This document shows, one piece after another, positions 1 to 12,120 of a stretch of DNA of 64,000 nt. The stretch is from Dasypus novemcinctus (lineage: Eukaryota > Chordata > Mammalia > Cingulata > Dasypodidae), in the NCBI RefSeq assembly GCF_030445035.2, contig NC_080682.1:27324770-27388769 (forward strand), in the 5' to 3' direction. Position 1 is the stretch's first letter. Each line of letters starts with the position of its first letter. Both the position numbers and the translations under genes were made by a program. The notes under the pieces are model-generated. The model did no database searches. It saw only the letters and a program-made list of their open reading frames with translations, and had not been told where the DNA came from.

Positions 1-609
1 GCCTGAGGGGAACCCAGGCTGACTGAAACTCTCAGTGTCCACAGGAACCAGTTTCTTTTACACCAATCAGCCTGCAGCCTGCCTCTGGCACCAGCTTTAG
101 CCTCTGGTGGGGAGGAGGTTGAGGAGCCCTGCACCAGCCTATATAGGTAACTGCAGGTAACTTTGACTGCCATAGATTGAAAATCAGAAGTCTACCAGGG
201 CAACTGCTCTCATCTTGGACTCACACTGCATAGATTTCTGCCCACACCTGCAGCCTCATCCCTGCCCCAGGCAGTGGAGAAAAGGATGTGAAGTTTCGTC
301 AGTCTCTCTAGGCAACTACAGTCTAGGCCTGCATGTGGATTATTCCACATAGCTGTGACTCTGTCCCTACCCCTGGCAAAGGAGAAAGTTGGAAAAAGCT
401 TCATTGGTCCCTGGTGCAATTAGGGCAGCTTGAGCCTCCACAACTTATAGCACCAACTACATGCTTGGCTCCTACTGTACAAACAGCAAGGGAGAAAGGG
501 CAGGAAGCCCTAAACTAAAGAGAAAAACTGCACCCAGAATAAATACTCTAGGAAGCCAGATGCGAAGACACCAACAAAAATTACAATCCACACCAAGACA
601 CAGGAAGCT

Positions 610-1450
610 ATGACCCAGTTAAAGGAACAAGATAAGCCTTCAGATGACATAAAGGAATTGAGACAACTAATTACAGCTGTTCGATCAAATCTCCTTAATA
701 AATACAATGAGATGGCTAAAAAGATTAAGGATATTAAGAAGACATTGGATGAGCACAAAGAAGAATTTGAAAGCATACATAGAATAATAGCAGATCTTAT
801 GGGAATGAAAGATGCAATCAATGAAAGTAAAAAAAAAAACACAATGGAATCATAAAATAGTAGATTTGAGGAGGTAGAAGACAGGATTGGTGAGCTTGAA
901 GAAATGGTCACTGAAAGTGAACATACAAAAGAACAGATGAAGAAAAGACTGGAAAAAATTGAACAAGGTTTCAGGGAACTAAAAGACAGCAAAAGACATG
1001 TAAACATATGTGTCATGGGTGTCCCAGAAGGAGAAGAGAAGGGTAAAGGGGCAGAAGGAATATTTGAAGAAATAATGGTAAAAATTTCCTAACCTTATTG
1101 AAGGACATAGATATCCCTGTCCAAGAAACAAATATACTCCCATCTGAAAAAATCCAAATAGACCAACTCCAAGACACATACTCATCAGAATGTCAAAGGC
1201 CAAAGACAAAGAGAAAATTCTGAGAGCAGCAAGAGAAAAGCAATGTATAACAAATAAGGGATATAGAATAAGATTAATTGCTGATTTCTCACCAGAAACC
1301 ATGGAGGCAAAAAGACAGTGGTCTGATATATTTAAGATACTACAAGAGAAAAACTTCCAGCCAAGAATCTTATATCCAGCAAGACTGTCTTTCAAAATTG
1401 AGGGCAAAATTAGAATATTCACAGATAAACAGAAACAGAGAATTTCTAAG
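610..1450 (+). pseudogene. L1 ORF1 remnant (copy a)
   Basis: This is the remnant of the L1 ORF1 nucleic-acid chaperone, which coats L1 RNA in the cytoplasmic RNP. The first part reads as a Lys/Glu-rich coiled coil (about codons 1-80) and is broken by a TAA near 853. The open frame at 904-1092 carries the conserved VMGVPEGEE segment that opens the RRM domain. After another stop, the frame at about 1190-1450 carries the C-terminal domain with the AREK and ETMEAKRQW motifs. At least two stops and frame changes separate these parts, so no ORF1 protein can be made. Confidence 0.85.
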
Positions 1451-1689
1451 TGAGACCAGAATTTCAGGAAATACTAAAGGGTGTGATAGGGCATGAAAGG
1501 AAAAGACAGAAGAGAGAGGCCTGGAGGAGAGTCTAGAAATTAAGATTATATCAATAAAAGTTACTAAAAGTGTCAAAAGAGTGGTGAAAATAAAATATGA
1601 CAGATAAAACTCAAATAGTCAGGCATAAACTTAACCAGTGATGTAAAGCATTTGTATTCAGAAAGCTGCACCTCAGTGTTAAAACAAAT

Positions 1690-2330
1690 TTAAAAAGCCC
1701 TTAATAACTGAAATAACGTTCCATACTCATGGATTGGAAGACTAAATATCAATAAGATGTCAATTCTACTCAAATTGATATACAGATTTAATGCAATACC
1801 GATAAAAATTCAACCAGCATTAAAAAAAAAAATTGAAAACATGATCATTGAATTTATTTGGAAGGGTAAGGAGTCCTGAATAGCCAGAAACATCATAAAA
1901 AGCAAAAGTGAACCCTCATCTCCAGACTTTAAATCATTATACCTACCTATAGTTGCAAAAACAATATGGTACTAGCCGAAAGACAGACATAATAGACCAA
2001 TGGAATCAAATTTACGGTTAAGAAACAGACCCTCACAGGTATGGTCAAGTGATTTTTGACTAGCCTGTCAAACACACAGCTCGGACAGAACAATCCATTC
2101 AACAAATGGTGCTGAAAGAATTGGACATCCATAGCTGAAAGAAGAAAAGAGGACCTTTATCTCATATCTTTTCTAAAAATTAACTCAAAATGGACCAAAA
2201 AACTAAAAATAAAAGCAAGAACCATAAAACTTCTAGAAGAAATCATTGGAAAATATCAAGACCTGGTGGTAGGTGGTGGGTTCATAAAGGAGATAAGAGA
2301 AGGACTGAGTGGACTACTGATGTTTAATAT
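1690..2330 (+). pseudogene. L1 ORF2 fragment, downstream of the RT core (copy a)
   Basis: A plus-strand stretch resembles the part of ORF2 after the reverse-transcriptase catalytic core. The DNA reads through the equivalents of [18 protein letters not shown] and then the 'EFIWKGK' segment, with stops throughout. It is joined directly to post-ORF1 sequence, showing that the endonuclease and RT regions are deleted. The far C-terminus is also lost before the 3' UTR begins near 2330. It has no coding potential. Confidence 0.75.
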
Positions 2331-2639
2331 ATGTAGAAGTTTTAATTAACTTTACTGTAAAATTGTGGAAATGTATAGAGTGGATGGTAACACACAGTGA
2401 GTAACAGCTAGTTTATAAATAGGGATGTGCCTGAAAATAGTAGTCTAGTTATGTAAATGCCAATTGATAGAATGCTTGAGAATAATCTAGGAACTGTATA
2501 GCACCATAAACCAAGAGGTGGGTGAGAATTTTGGTTGATGTTACAGATGCAAGTATGTCCTTTATTAGTTAGAACAAATGTATATCACTACTGCAGGGTG
2601 ATGGGAATGTGGACAAGCATGGGAAAAATACAGCTGGAG

Positions 2640-3365
2640 TGATCTATGGACTGTGGTTAGTAGTAATAATATAATATTCTTGCATCTATGCAAAAGATGT
2701 ACTGTGTTGATACTGAGGCAGTATGGAAAATGTGAGCCAAATGTACACTATGGACATGGTAACAATCAGATGATATTATTTTATCTGTAACAAATGACAC
2801 ACCACATTGTGGTGAGTTGATGGAGGGATGTTGTTTGGGAATTCTGCACATGTGCATGATTGTCTTATAAGTTTACAACTTCTGTCATAAAAAATATTTA
2901 AAAAATAATAATAGGGTGGATTAGGGGAAAAACACACCAAATGTAAATAAGGGCTATGATTCACAGTAAGATTTTGACAGTGTTCTTTCATAGTTTGTAA
3001 AAAATGTCTCTTGACAATGCAAGGTGTTGGTGGAGGGTTGATGAATGGGACCCCTGTAGGATGTTATTCATGTTTGCTTTGTAAGTTCACAACTTTTACT
3101 ATACACTTAATTGTTTATGTATGTTCATATATAAATGATATAAAGATAATAACAATCAGACTGGTTAGGGGAAATATTTGTTTAGTAGTAATATTTTGAT
3201 CATTAGTATAAAAAGTTTAAAAACAATGCAAGTTATTGGTGGTAGGGTGAGATATTATATATGTTTGTTTTATGTTATATATATATTTTTGTAAGTTCAC
3301 AACTATTATACACATATTGTTTATGTATGTTTATTTATGAGTGATATATTTCAATAAATTAAAAA
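2640..3365 (+). repeat. Threefold repeat of the L1 3'-terminal UTR module
   Basis: The 3'-end module of this L1 family occurs three times in succession, at about 2640-2925, 2926-3165 and 3166-3365. Each copy runs through recognisable steps: 'AGGGGAAA', a 'TTGTAACAAATG/TTTGTAAAAAATG' box, 'CAATGCAAGGTGTTGGTGG', 'GTAAGTTCACAACTTTTACTATACAC', then 'TTTATGTATGTTCATTTATGAATGATAT'. Single copies of the same module end the L1 fragments at 4930-5165 and 43980-44220. The copies are clearly diverged, so the repetition is old. The order was judged by eye. Confidence 0.65.
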
Positions 3366-3376
3366 AAAAAATTTCA

Positions 3377-5165
3377 AAAAATTTTAAAAAAGGGATCAAG
3401 GACCTAAATATAAAATCTACAACAATAAAACTCCTAAAAGAAAATGTAGGAAAACACCTTCAATATGTTGTGGTAGGAGGTAGTTTCTTAAATCTTACAC
3501 CCAAAACATGAGTGGTGAAAGAAAAAAAAGAGATAAATGGGACCTCCAAAAAGTAAACACTCTTGTTCTTCAAAAGACTTTATCATGATAGTAAAAGGCA
3601 CCCTAATCAATGGGAGAAAATATTTGAAAACTACATATCTGATGAGGGTTTAAAATCCATGTTATATAAATGAATCATACAACGCAATGATAAAAGACAA
3701 GCAACCCAATTAGAAAAAATGGGCAAAAGTCTTAAATAACCATTTCTCTAAAGAGGAATTAGAAATGACCCAAAATCACATGAAAAAAAAAAGCTCAACA
3801 TAACTAGCTAAAAGGGAAAAGCAACTAAAGACTATGGGATATCTTTTCACATGTTTTAAGATGATCATTACTAAAAAATACGGAAAACTACCAGGACTGG
3901 AAAGGATGTGGAGAAACAGGAGCACTCCACTTTTGGTGGGAATGTAGAATGGTACAGCTTCTGTGAAAGACAGCTTGGCATTAACTCAAAAAACTGAATA
4001 TAGAAGTGCTGTATGATTCAGATATCTGCTACCATGAATATATTTGGAAGAACTGAAAGCAAGAACACTAATGATGTCCATAACATTTGCACAAAGATAG
4101 TCATACCAGCATTATCCACAATTGCTAAAATATAGAACCAGACAAAGTGTCCATCAACTGATGAATGGATAAACAAAATGTGGTATATGCATACAATGAA
4201 ATACTATTCAACTGTAAGAAGAAATGAAATGGTGATGCATGTGACAATATGGGTTGAGAATGGGAGCTGATGTTTAATGTTTATAACAATATTAGTAAGG
4301 TTAATTGTAAAAGTGTGGACATGAAGAGAGTTGAGAATAACACATTATAGTGAGCATAACTAATACTGCTGATTTATAAATGCGGTTGTAGCTGAAAGGG
4401 GGAGTCTGTGAACATAAATATCAATTTACATGAAAATAGAGAATAATCTACAGAATGTATAGCATACTGATTTAAGTGATGGATAATGATTGTGGCTAAT
4501 GATATAATATAGGAATGCTCTTCTTTTAGAAAAAGCTGAGAATATGGTGTTACACAGGAAAATTACAAGTAATGCTAACTTATGGATGAGAGTTAAAAGT
4601 AATATTTTAATATTCTGCAACAATGGCAAGATGATATTATTTCAATATTAAGGAACAACAACGGGGAGTATAAAGTGGTTTGGGGATTTCCCTTAGGAGT
4701 AATGAAAACATTCTTTAATTGAATGAGGTGATGATATCACAACTCTTTGTTTAAAATGAGAGCCAATGAGTGTTCACTTTGAACAGATTGCACAAAGCAT
4801 GGGACAGTGTAATTCAGGGAATGCAGCATTAGATGATGTGTTGTAGTTAATAGGATAAATATGAAAATATTTTCTCATGAACAATAACAAATATATGATA
4901 CTAATTAGAGAGTAAATGTTGTGTGTGTTGTGGGAAATACACTAAATGTATGATATGGACTATATTAAGGAATATTTTGAAAATGATTTTTCATATTTTT
5001 TATCAAAAGTTTCACATCAATGCAAGGTAGTGGTGGGGAGAGATACAGGGGTCTTGTATAATGATATGCATGATGGTTCTGTAAATTCAAAAATTTTACT
5101 ATACACTTATTGTTTATGTAGTTTCGTGTATGGATGACATAGTTCAATACAATTTTATTTTTTTA
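3377..5165 (+). mobile_element. L1 LINE copy b, 5'-truncated
   Basis: A 5'-truncated plus-strand L1. About 3391-4250 corresponds to the C-terminal part of ORF2: 'IKDLNIKSTTIKLLKENVGKH'-type sequence, then the 'REKIFENYISDEGLKSMLYK' region, then the 'HQLMNGWINKMWYMHTMKYYST' end, all with stops. The 3' UTR runs from about 4255 to an A-rich end near 5165 and is homologous to that of copy a (compare 2315-2460 with 4265-4440). It starts right after the tail of copy a, suggesting insertion at or near the old A-rich tail. Confidence 0.8.
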
Positions 5166-5560
5166 AAAATACATTGATTGTAAACCATGGATGAATTATA
5201 TGGTATGTGAGTATATCTCAATAAAACTTTAAAGATCACAACAATTGCACAAGATAAGATATAGAGACAAATAAAATTGAAATTGAACTTCAGAAATAAA
5301 CTTTCATGTCTATGACAAACTGATTTTTGAAAGAAGTGCCATATACACTCAATGTTGATAGAATAGTCCTTCAACTTACAGTTTTCAGAAAATTTTATTG
5401 CTATATGAAAAACAATAAATGTGAACTCCTACCTCTCACGGTATATAAAAATCAAATTAAAATGTATCAAATAACTAAACTGAAGAGCAAAAATTCTAAA
5501 ATATATTGGGAATTGTATTATGCACCCCCAAAAGAATGTTCTTATTCTTAATACATTCCT
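5166..5560 (+). mobile_element. Older L1 remnant
   Basis: Positions 5172-5240 resemble the very end of an older L1 3' UTR (ATGGTATGTGAGTATATCTCAATAAA). Positions 5250-5530 resemble a late ORF2 segment similar to the one in copies b to d, heavily substituted and without a continuous frame. The family assignment rests on visual similarity to other L1 copies in this window. Confidence 0.5.
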
Positions 5561-5629
5561 GTAGGCATAACAAAGGAACAAAATATTGTAGTCAGAACAG
5601 GTCTCAGTAAAAAGTTGGCACTTGATCAA

Positions 5630-5720
5630 AAACTCAAAGAGGGAAGAGTTAGTCATATATTTTCATGGGAAGAATTTGTTCCAACAGGGGAACACCAATG
5701 CAATGGCCCTGGTGGTGGGC
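5630..5720 (+). repeat. Possible MIR fragment
   Basis: A short stretch has the order 'GTTAGTCAT..TTTCATGGGAAGAATTTGTTCCAACAGGGGAACACCAATGCAATGGCCCTGG', split here only to name it. This resembles the 'vibrating' 3' part of the ancient mammalian SINE MIR (group: GGGAACAGCAAGTGCAAAGGCCCTG). It is too short and diverged to be sure by eye. The bases on either side, 5561-5629 and 5721-5924, show nothing I can identify. Confidence 0.3.
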
Positions 5721-7189
5721 TGTGCAGTTTCAAAAATTTAGTGTAGTTCCATCTAACAAAAGTAACAATCTATTGTGGGTGAGGGGATAATAATCAAATA
5801 AGTACATATACATGGATGATGATATCTATTATGGTTGAAAAACTAAGTAGAGGAGGTCCATGGACACAGTAGAACTTGCTCTCTTAAAAATAATTAATAG
5901 AGGAGTTCAGGAAAAATGATATCATTTTAAGTAAGCAGTGCCCATCTTTCTCACAAAAAACAGCCAAGAAGGAGCAAAATCACACCCAAATGAGGTGTTT
6001 TGGGAACCCCCAGAGCAGGAGGTTCAGGAAATTCATCTGGAGAAAACTGGACAAAGAGATTAAGAGCCCAAAGGTAAACAGTGCGTTGCCTGTCCCTGTG
6101 ACTGGGAAAGGCATGGGTGGCTAAGCCCCACCTTCAAGGGAAATAGCCTTCACAGACCCCATGACTCTCACCAGCCATCTGAGTAAGAGGGAGCATTCTC
6201 TGAGAGGAAGAGGGTTCTGATGGAGAGCAGATAGTGGTTTCCTTTCCATAAGTGTGGACACCTGAATCGCCTTTGAATCTGAGGGAGGATACCAGCCAGC
6301 ACTGAGATGGCCCCAGGGAGAGGGGAGAGGAGAATCTCCTCAGGCAGCCTGTCACACCCAGCCACCCTGGGAGAGAGGAACTTGGGCAGAGAGGCAGCAA
6401 AAACAGGCAACTAACTAGATCAGCCACTGAAAACTATTAAAAGTCCAACTCCCTTAAGGGAAACAGGCAATAAGAAAAGCTCAAAAAGCTTTCAATATCC
6501 AATTTAGGGTTCCCTGGGAGAAGAAGCCATCTGGCAGAGGGTCGGGAATGGTTAATATGCAGTGAACTTGGTCAGCTGAGCTTCCTTTGAATCTCAGAAG
6601 GGACTCCAACCTGACCAGGAAAAAGAGGAATCCACTCCAACAGGCTGTCATGTGCAGCCAACACGGAAAAAAAGCAATTAGATTAGAGAGGGAGTGTTGT
6701 TCTTTCATTCCACCTCTTTTGGTTTGATCTTCAATTTTTCTTGCTTTTATTTCTCTTTTCTGTTATTCTGTTTTGTTTTGGTTTTTTTTTACTTTTTTTC
6801 TCTTCTCTTTTTTTCCTCTATTCTCAACACATTGACCTTTTCATTCATTCTACTTCTCTCTATTCTGTTTCTCATTTCATTGTTTCTAATCCAGTTTTTA
6901 TTCTTATTCCATTGCATTTCATATGTTTGTTAATTATTCATTTTCCTAGGTGTTATATGATTTCCCTTATATCTTTTACTATTATTATTACAATTATCCT
7001 TTTTCTCTTATCTCTTTTCTCTGGCCCTAATATTTTTTTCAAGGGAACATAGACAACAGAAAGGAAATAGAATAAGAGTAATAAAGTGTCAAAGTGAAAA
7101 TTTACCACACACAAAAATACTCAACAAAATAAAACTCTAGAGTTGAAAGAGTAGCTAAACAACTGAATAAACCCATTAAGATAAACTGA

Positions 7190-8239
7190 TTCCTTGATAC
7201 CAAAAAAAAAAATCTATAAGCCATAATAACAAACAGGTATGCATGGCCCAGTCCAATGAACAAACTAAAAAATAGGAGAAGGTGCAGAACATGGAACAAC
7301 TAATGAGATATTGTCAAAATAAATACCACGAATCAACTTAATGAAGTGAAGGAAGAATTTAAGAATATTAAGAAGACACAGGGAGAACACACTGAGAAAT
7401 TGTAAATATACATAAAAATACAATGGCTGTGAATGGCATAGTCCAAGAAATCAAAAATACACTGGAAGCAGATAACAGTAGATTTGAATAGGCAGAGGAA
7501 AGAATCAGTGATGTGGATGATGATACATCTGAAATAAGATAGACAGTAGATTGAATAGATTTTTTTTTCATCCAGCAGGGACTTAGGGATATGAATGACA
7601 ACATTATGTGCACAAACATATACATTATATGCATCCCAGAAGGAGAAGAGAAGCTAAAGGAGACAAAAGATGCGTCAGTGGGAATAAAGTTTGAAAACTT
7701 CGCAACCCTAAAGAAGGACATGGAAGTACATGTTCAAAAAGCACAGAGCTTCTACAAATAGTATAAATCCTAGCATGTCTACACAAAGACATATATTTGT
7801 CAAATTTTTCAATAATAAAGACAAAAAGAGAATACTAAAAGCAGCAAGAGAAAAGAGATACATCACAAACAAGGGAAACTAAATAAGATTTAGTGATGAT
7901 ATTTCATCTAAAACCATGGAGGCAAGAAGGCAGTAGTATGAGATAGTTCAGATGCTCAAAGAAGAAGAAGAAAAAAAGCTTTTAGCCAAGAATTCTCTAT
8001 CTAGCAAAGCTGGCATTCAAAAATGAAGGAGAGTTCAAATATTCATAGATAAGCAGAACTTAAGAAGGTATGTCAATAGGAACCCTACCCTTCAAGAAAT
8101 GCTAAAGGGAATAATGCAGGTCAAAAGGAAAAAGCAGGGGAAAGAGAGTTGGAGGGGAGTATAAGAACAATCTGAAAAATAAGAGAAATAAAAACAATAA
8201 ATGCCATACATAAACCTAAAGAAAATATGGATAATCTAA
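7190..8239 (+). pseudogene. L1 ORF1 remnant (copy c)
   Basis: This corresponds to the ORF1 RNA-binding protein of the L1 RNP. DNA at 7240-7300 matches the 'MAESNEQTKNQE' N-terminus seen in the younger copy. The coiled-coil part follows, then 'ICIPEGEE' near 7630 and the C-terminal 'KNSLSSKAGIQK' region near 7990-8010. Stops and frame changes are frequent, for example TAG in the coiled coil near 7488. The reading frame at the end closes with a TAA at 8237-8239, which overlaps the ORF2 ATG at 8227, the same layout as in the younger copy. Confidence 0.8.
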
Positions 8240-11200
8240 GTAATTCCTTGACAACAATAATGTTTAATCCATTAAACTTTCCAATAAAGATTAAACTTTC
8301 CAATAAAGAGACACAGATGGACATAATGGATAAGCAAGTATGGCCTATGCTGTCTGTTAGAAACTCACCTCATACCCAGGGACTCAAGGAGGCTGAAAAT
8401 GAATGGTTGGAAAACAATAACCAAAAAAGGCTGGGAGTAGCTGTACTAATATCAGATAAAATAGGCTTTAAATTCAAAACTATTGTAAGAGACAAAGAAG
8501 GGCCCTAAGAACTAATAAAATGGATAATATTTCAAGAAGAAAGAACAATCCTAAACATTTGTGCACCTAAGCATGGAACCTCAGAATACTTGATGTAAAC
8601 ACTGGAAAAACTAAGTGGACAAATAGATTCCTCTACAATCATATTGGGGGATTTTAATACCCCATTATCACCATTTAACAGAACATCTCAACACAGAATC
8701 AATAAACAAGCAAAGACCTTGAATAACACATTAGAGGATCTGGACATAATAGACATATATAGAAAATTACACACAAATACAGCAGGATATACATTCTTCT
8801 CAAGTGCATATGGATCATTCACCAGGATAGACCACAAGTTAGGCCATAGAAAAACTCTCAGTGAATTGAGAAAGACTGAAATTACACAAAGTATTTTCTC
8901 TGGCCACAAGGAAAGTAGATAAGGCACAAAGATACAGAAGGTAAACAAATACTCTTAGGCAATCTGTGTGTCAAGAAGGAAATTGCAAAATAATTCAGCA
9001 ACTATCTTGAAATGAATGAAAATAACAACACAACAAATCAAAACCTGTGGGATGTAGAAAACCTGTATTGAGAGAGAAATTCATAGACATAAATGCCTAT
9101 TTGCAAAAGAAGAAAGAGATAAAATCAAAGATCTAACTGCATACCTGGAGGAATTAGAAAAAGTACAACAAACTAACCCCCAAGGAAGTATAAAGAAGGA
9201 AATGAAGATTACATACAGAAGACCTAAACAAAATTGAAAATAAGAAAGCACTAGAAAAACCTGGTTCTTTGAGAAGATTAATAAAATTGACAAATGCTAA
9301 GCTAGAATGACAAAGAAAAAAGCGAGAAGACGCAAATACATAAAATAAGAAATGAGGAAGGGGATATCACCACTGATTACATTGAAATAAAGAGTATCAT
9401 AAGAGGATAATATAAAAAAAAAAGTATGCCAACAAGATGGATAATTTAGAGGAAATGGACAAATTCTTGGAAACATGCATACAGCCTACATCAAAAAAAG
9501 ATGTAATTAATGAAACAACAAATAGAGTGATTGAATTAATCATCAAACACCTCCCAACTAAGAAGAACCCAGAACTAAATGGTTTCACATTTGAATTCTA
9601 CCAAACATTCTTGAAAGAATTAACACCAATCCTGCTTAAATTATTCCAAAAAATGAAGTGGAGTGAACATTGTGTAACTCAATCTATGATGCCAACATCA
9701 CTCTAATAACAAAGCCAAATATAGACTGCACAAGAAAGGAAAACTATAAACCAAACTCATAATGAAATTGAATGGTAAAATCTTCAACAAAATACTTGCT
9801 AATCATAACCAACAACACAACAAACAAATTATATGCCATGACAAAGTGAGTTTCCTCCCTCTTCTGGAAGGATGTTTCAACATAAGATCAATCCATGTAA
9901 TACATCACATAAACAGGTGGGAAGAAAAAATCAAATGATCATCTCTACAGATGCAGAAAAAGCATTCCACAAAAATCAGCACACTTTCTTGATAAAAAGC
10001 ATTTCAAAAATAGGAATGGAAGGAAACTTCCTCAACGTGATAAAAGGTATATATGAAATACCCACAAGTAACATCATATTCAATGGTGAAATACTAAAAA
10101 CTTTCCCTTTAAAATCTGCAACAAGACAAGGAAGCCCCCGTCACCATTCTTTTTTAATGTTGTGTTAGAAGTACTTGCTGAAGCACTTAAGCAAGGAAAA
10201 GATATAAAAGACATCCAAATTAGAAAGAAAGGAATAAAAATTTCACTATTTGCCGATATGATTCTATACCTTGAAAACCCTGAGAAATCTACATCAAATC
10301 TTCTAGAACTCGTAAGTGAATTCAGTAAAGAAGCAGGTTAGAAAATCAATGTGCAGAAATCTATAGCATTTCTATACACCAATAATGCACAATCCAAGGA
10401 GGTAATCAAGAGAAAAAACATTTATAATAGCAACTAAAGAATCAAATACATAGGAATAAATTTAACTAAGGATGGAAATTACTTGTACACAGAAAATTAC
10501 ACATTATTAAAGGAAATCAAAAAAGACCTAAATAAATGTAAGAATATTCCCTGTTCACAGAGAGGAAGACTAAACATCATTAAGATGTCTATCCTACCCA
10601 AACTTATCTATGGATTTAACATAATCCCCATAAATATCACCACAAAAATTTTTACTGAATTGGAAAAGCTAACTATGAAAATTATTTGGAAGGGCAAGAG
10701 GACCAGAATATACATATACATATGGAAAAAGAAAAAATGAAATCAGAGGCATCACACTACCTGACTTTATAACATACTGCAAAGATACAGTGGTCAAAAC
10801 TGCATGCTATTGGCACCAGGATAGACATACTGACCAATGGGACCAAATTGAGAGTTCTGATATAGATCCTCACATATGCATCAACTGATATTTTTTTAAG
10901 ATTTATTTATTTATTTCTCTCCCCTCACCCCTGTTGTCTGCTCTCTGTATTGATTCACTGTGTATTCTTCTGTGTCTGTTTGTATTCTCATTAAGAGGCT
11001 CCAGGAATCTATTTTTCTTTGTGTTGTGTCATCTTGCTGCATCAGCTCTCTGTGTGGGCAGCACCACTCCTGGGTGGGCTGCACTCCTGCATGGGTGGCA
11101 CTCCTTGTATGCAGCAGCAACTCCATATGGGCCAGTTCACCACATGGGCCAGGAGGCCCTGAGTATCAAACCATGGACCTCCAATATGGTAGGCAGAAGC

Positions 11201-12120
11201 TCTATCATTTGAGCCACTTCCCTGCATCAGCTGATATTCAACAAGGCCACCAAGTCCATTTAAGTGGCAGAAAATGACCTCTTCAAAAAATGTTGCTTGG
11301 AGAACTGCATATCATATCAAAAGGATGAGAGGAATACCATCTCACATCTTATTTAAAAATTAACTCAAGTTAAATCAAAGATCTAAATAAAGGAGCCAAG
11401 ACAATAAAGATCTTGGAAGATAATATATGGAAGCATCTATAGGACCTGGTATTAGGAAATGGTTTCATGAACTTTACATCCAAAGCACGAGTAATGAAAG
11501 AAAAAAATAGATCAATGGGACCTCCTCAAAATTGAAATCTTTTGCACCTCCAAGGAGTTTGTCAAGAAAGTGAAAAGGCAGCCTAATGAATGGGAGAAAA
11601 TATTTGATAACCATGTATCTTATAGCAGCCTTATTCTGAGTGTATATAAAGAAAATCTACACTTTAAAAATAAAAAGATAAACAACCCTTTTGAAAACTG
11701 GTGAGTGATTTGAATAGATACTTTTCCAAAGAGGATATAGAAATGGCTAAAAAGCTCATGAAAAGATGCACAACATCACTAGCCATTAGTGAAATGCAAA
11801 TCAAAACTACAGTGAGATATCATCTTATACCATTAGAGTAATAACTATTAAAAAAGAGAGGGCTGCAAGTGTTGAAGAGGATGTGGAGACACAGGAGCCC
11901 TCATCCACTGCTGGTGGGAATGTAAAATGGTGCAGCCATTGCAGAGAACTGTTTGTCAGTTCCTCAAAAAACTAATTATGGATCTGTCATATGATCCAGC
12001 AATTTCACTGCTGGATGCAAGGAATTGAGAGCAAGGACATGAGCAGATATATGTATACCAATGTTCATAGCAGCATTATTCACTATTGGCAAAAGTTGGA
12101 ATTAACCGAATTTGCCATCA
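8227..12120 (+). pseudogene. L1 ORF2 remnant (copy c), RT catalytic motif damaged
   Basis: This is the remnant of the endonuclease/reverse transcriptase that drives L1 target-primed reverse transcription. The start (MDNLSNSLTTIM) is at 8227. Endonuclease landmarks follow: 'GDFNTPLSPFNRTSQ' near 8647 and the 'GYTFFSSAYGSFTRIDH' block near 8790-8835. RT landmarks are the 'GSPRHH' segment near 10130 and the catalytic box at 10249-10257, which reads FAD followed by Met: the second Asp codon of FADD is missing. A SINE splits the frame at 10891-11223. The Cys/His C-terminus is truncated near 12120, where sequence jumps into the 3' UTR. Stops are numerous. Confidence 0.85.
10891..11223 (-). mobile_element. 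DAS-type tRNA-derived SINE inserted in L1 copy c
   Basis: A SINE in minus orientation. Its plus-strand left end is a T-rich tail (TTTTTTTAAGATTTATTTAT). The body has GC-rich blocks, and the right end is the tRNA-like head, including the complement of a pol III B box (GTATCAAACCATGGACC). It is bounded by a 13-bp target-site duplication with one mismatch, GCATCAACTGATA at 10878-10890 and GCATCAGCTGATA at 11224-11236. It interrupts L1 ORF2, so it arrived after that L1. The family is known from armadillos. This copy is more diverged than the one at 57979. Confidence 0.85.

Larger units (their letters stand above)
1..3376 (+). mobile_element. L1 LINE copy a, degenerate, internally deleted
   Basis: This is a plus-strand L1 retrotransposon. 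Positions 1-609 are the end of its 5' UTR, 610 to about 1450 a decayed ORF1, about 1690-2330 a late part of ORF2, and about 2330-3376 the 3' UTR ending in AATAAATT and an A-run near 3360. The endonuclease and most of the reverse transcriptase that should lie between ORF1 and the ORF2 fragment are missing, so roughly 2.3 kb or more was deleted. Every frame has stops and the copy is inactive. The subfamily cannot be named without a repeat library. Confidence 0.85.

Noticed and set aside
510..1016. 168-codon minus-strand frame with hydrophobic, membrane-like composition
   Set aside because: It is the antisense shadow of the coiled-coil part of L1 ORF1; antisense of Lys/Glu-rich codons always looks Phe/Leu/Ser-rich.
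6694..7052. Apparent multi-pass membrane proteins in the pyrimidine-rich tract
   Set aside because: Translation of C/T-rich DNA gives Phe/Leu/Ser strings. It is L1 5' UTR, as is the similar frame at 19403-19681.
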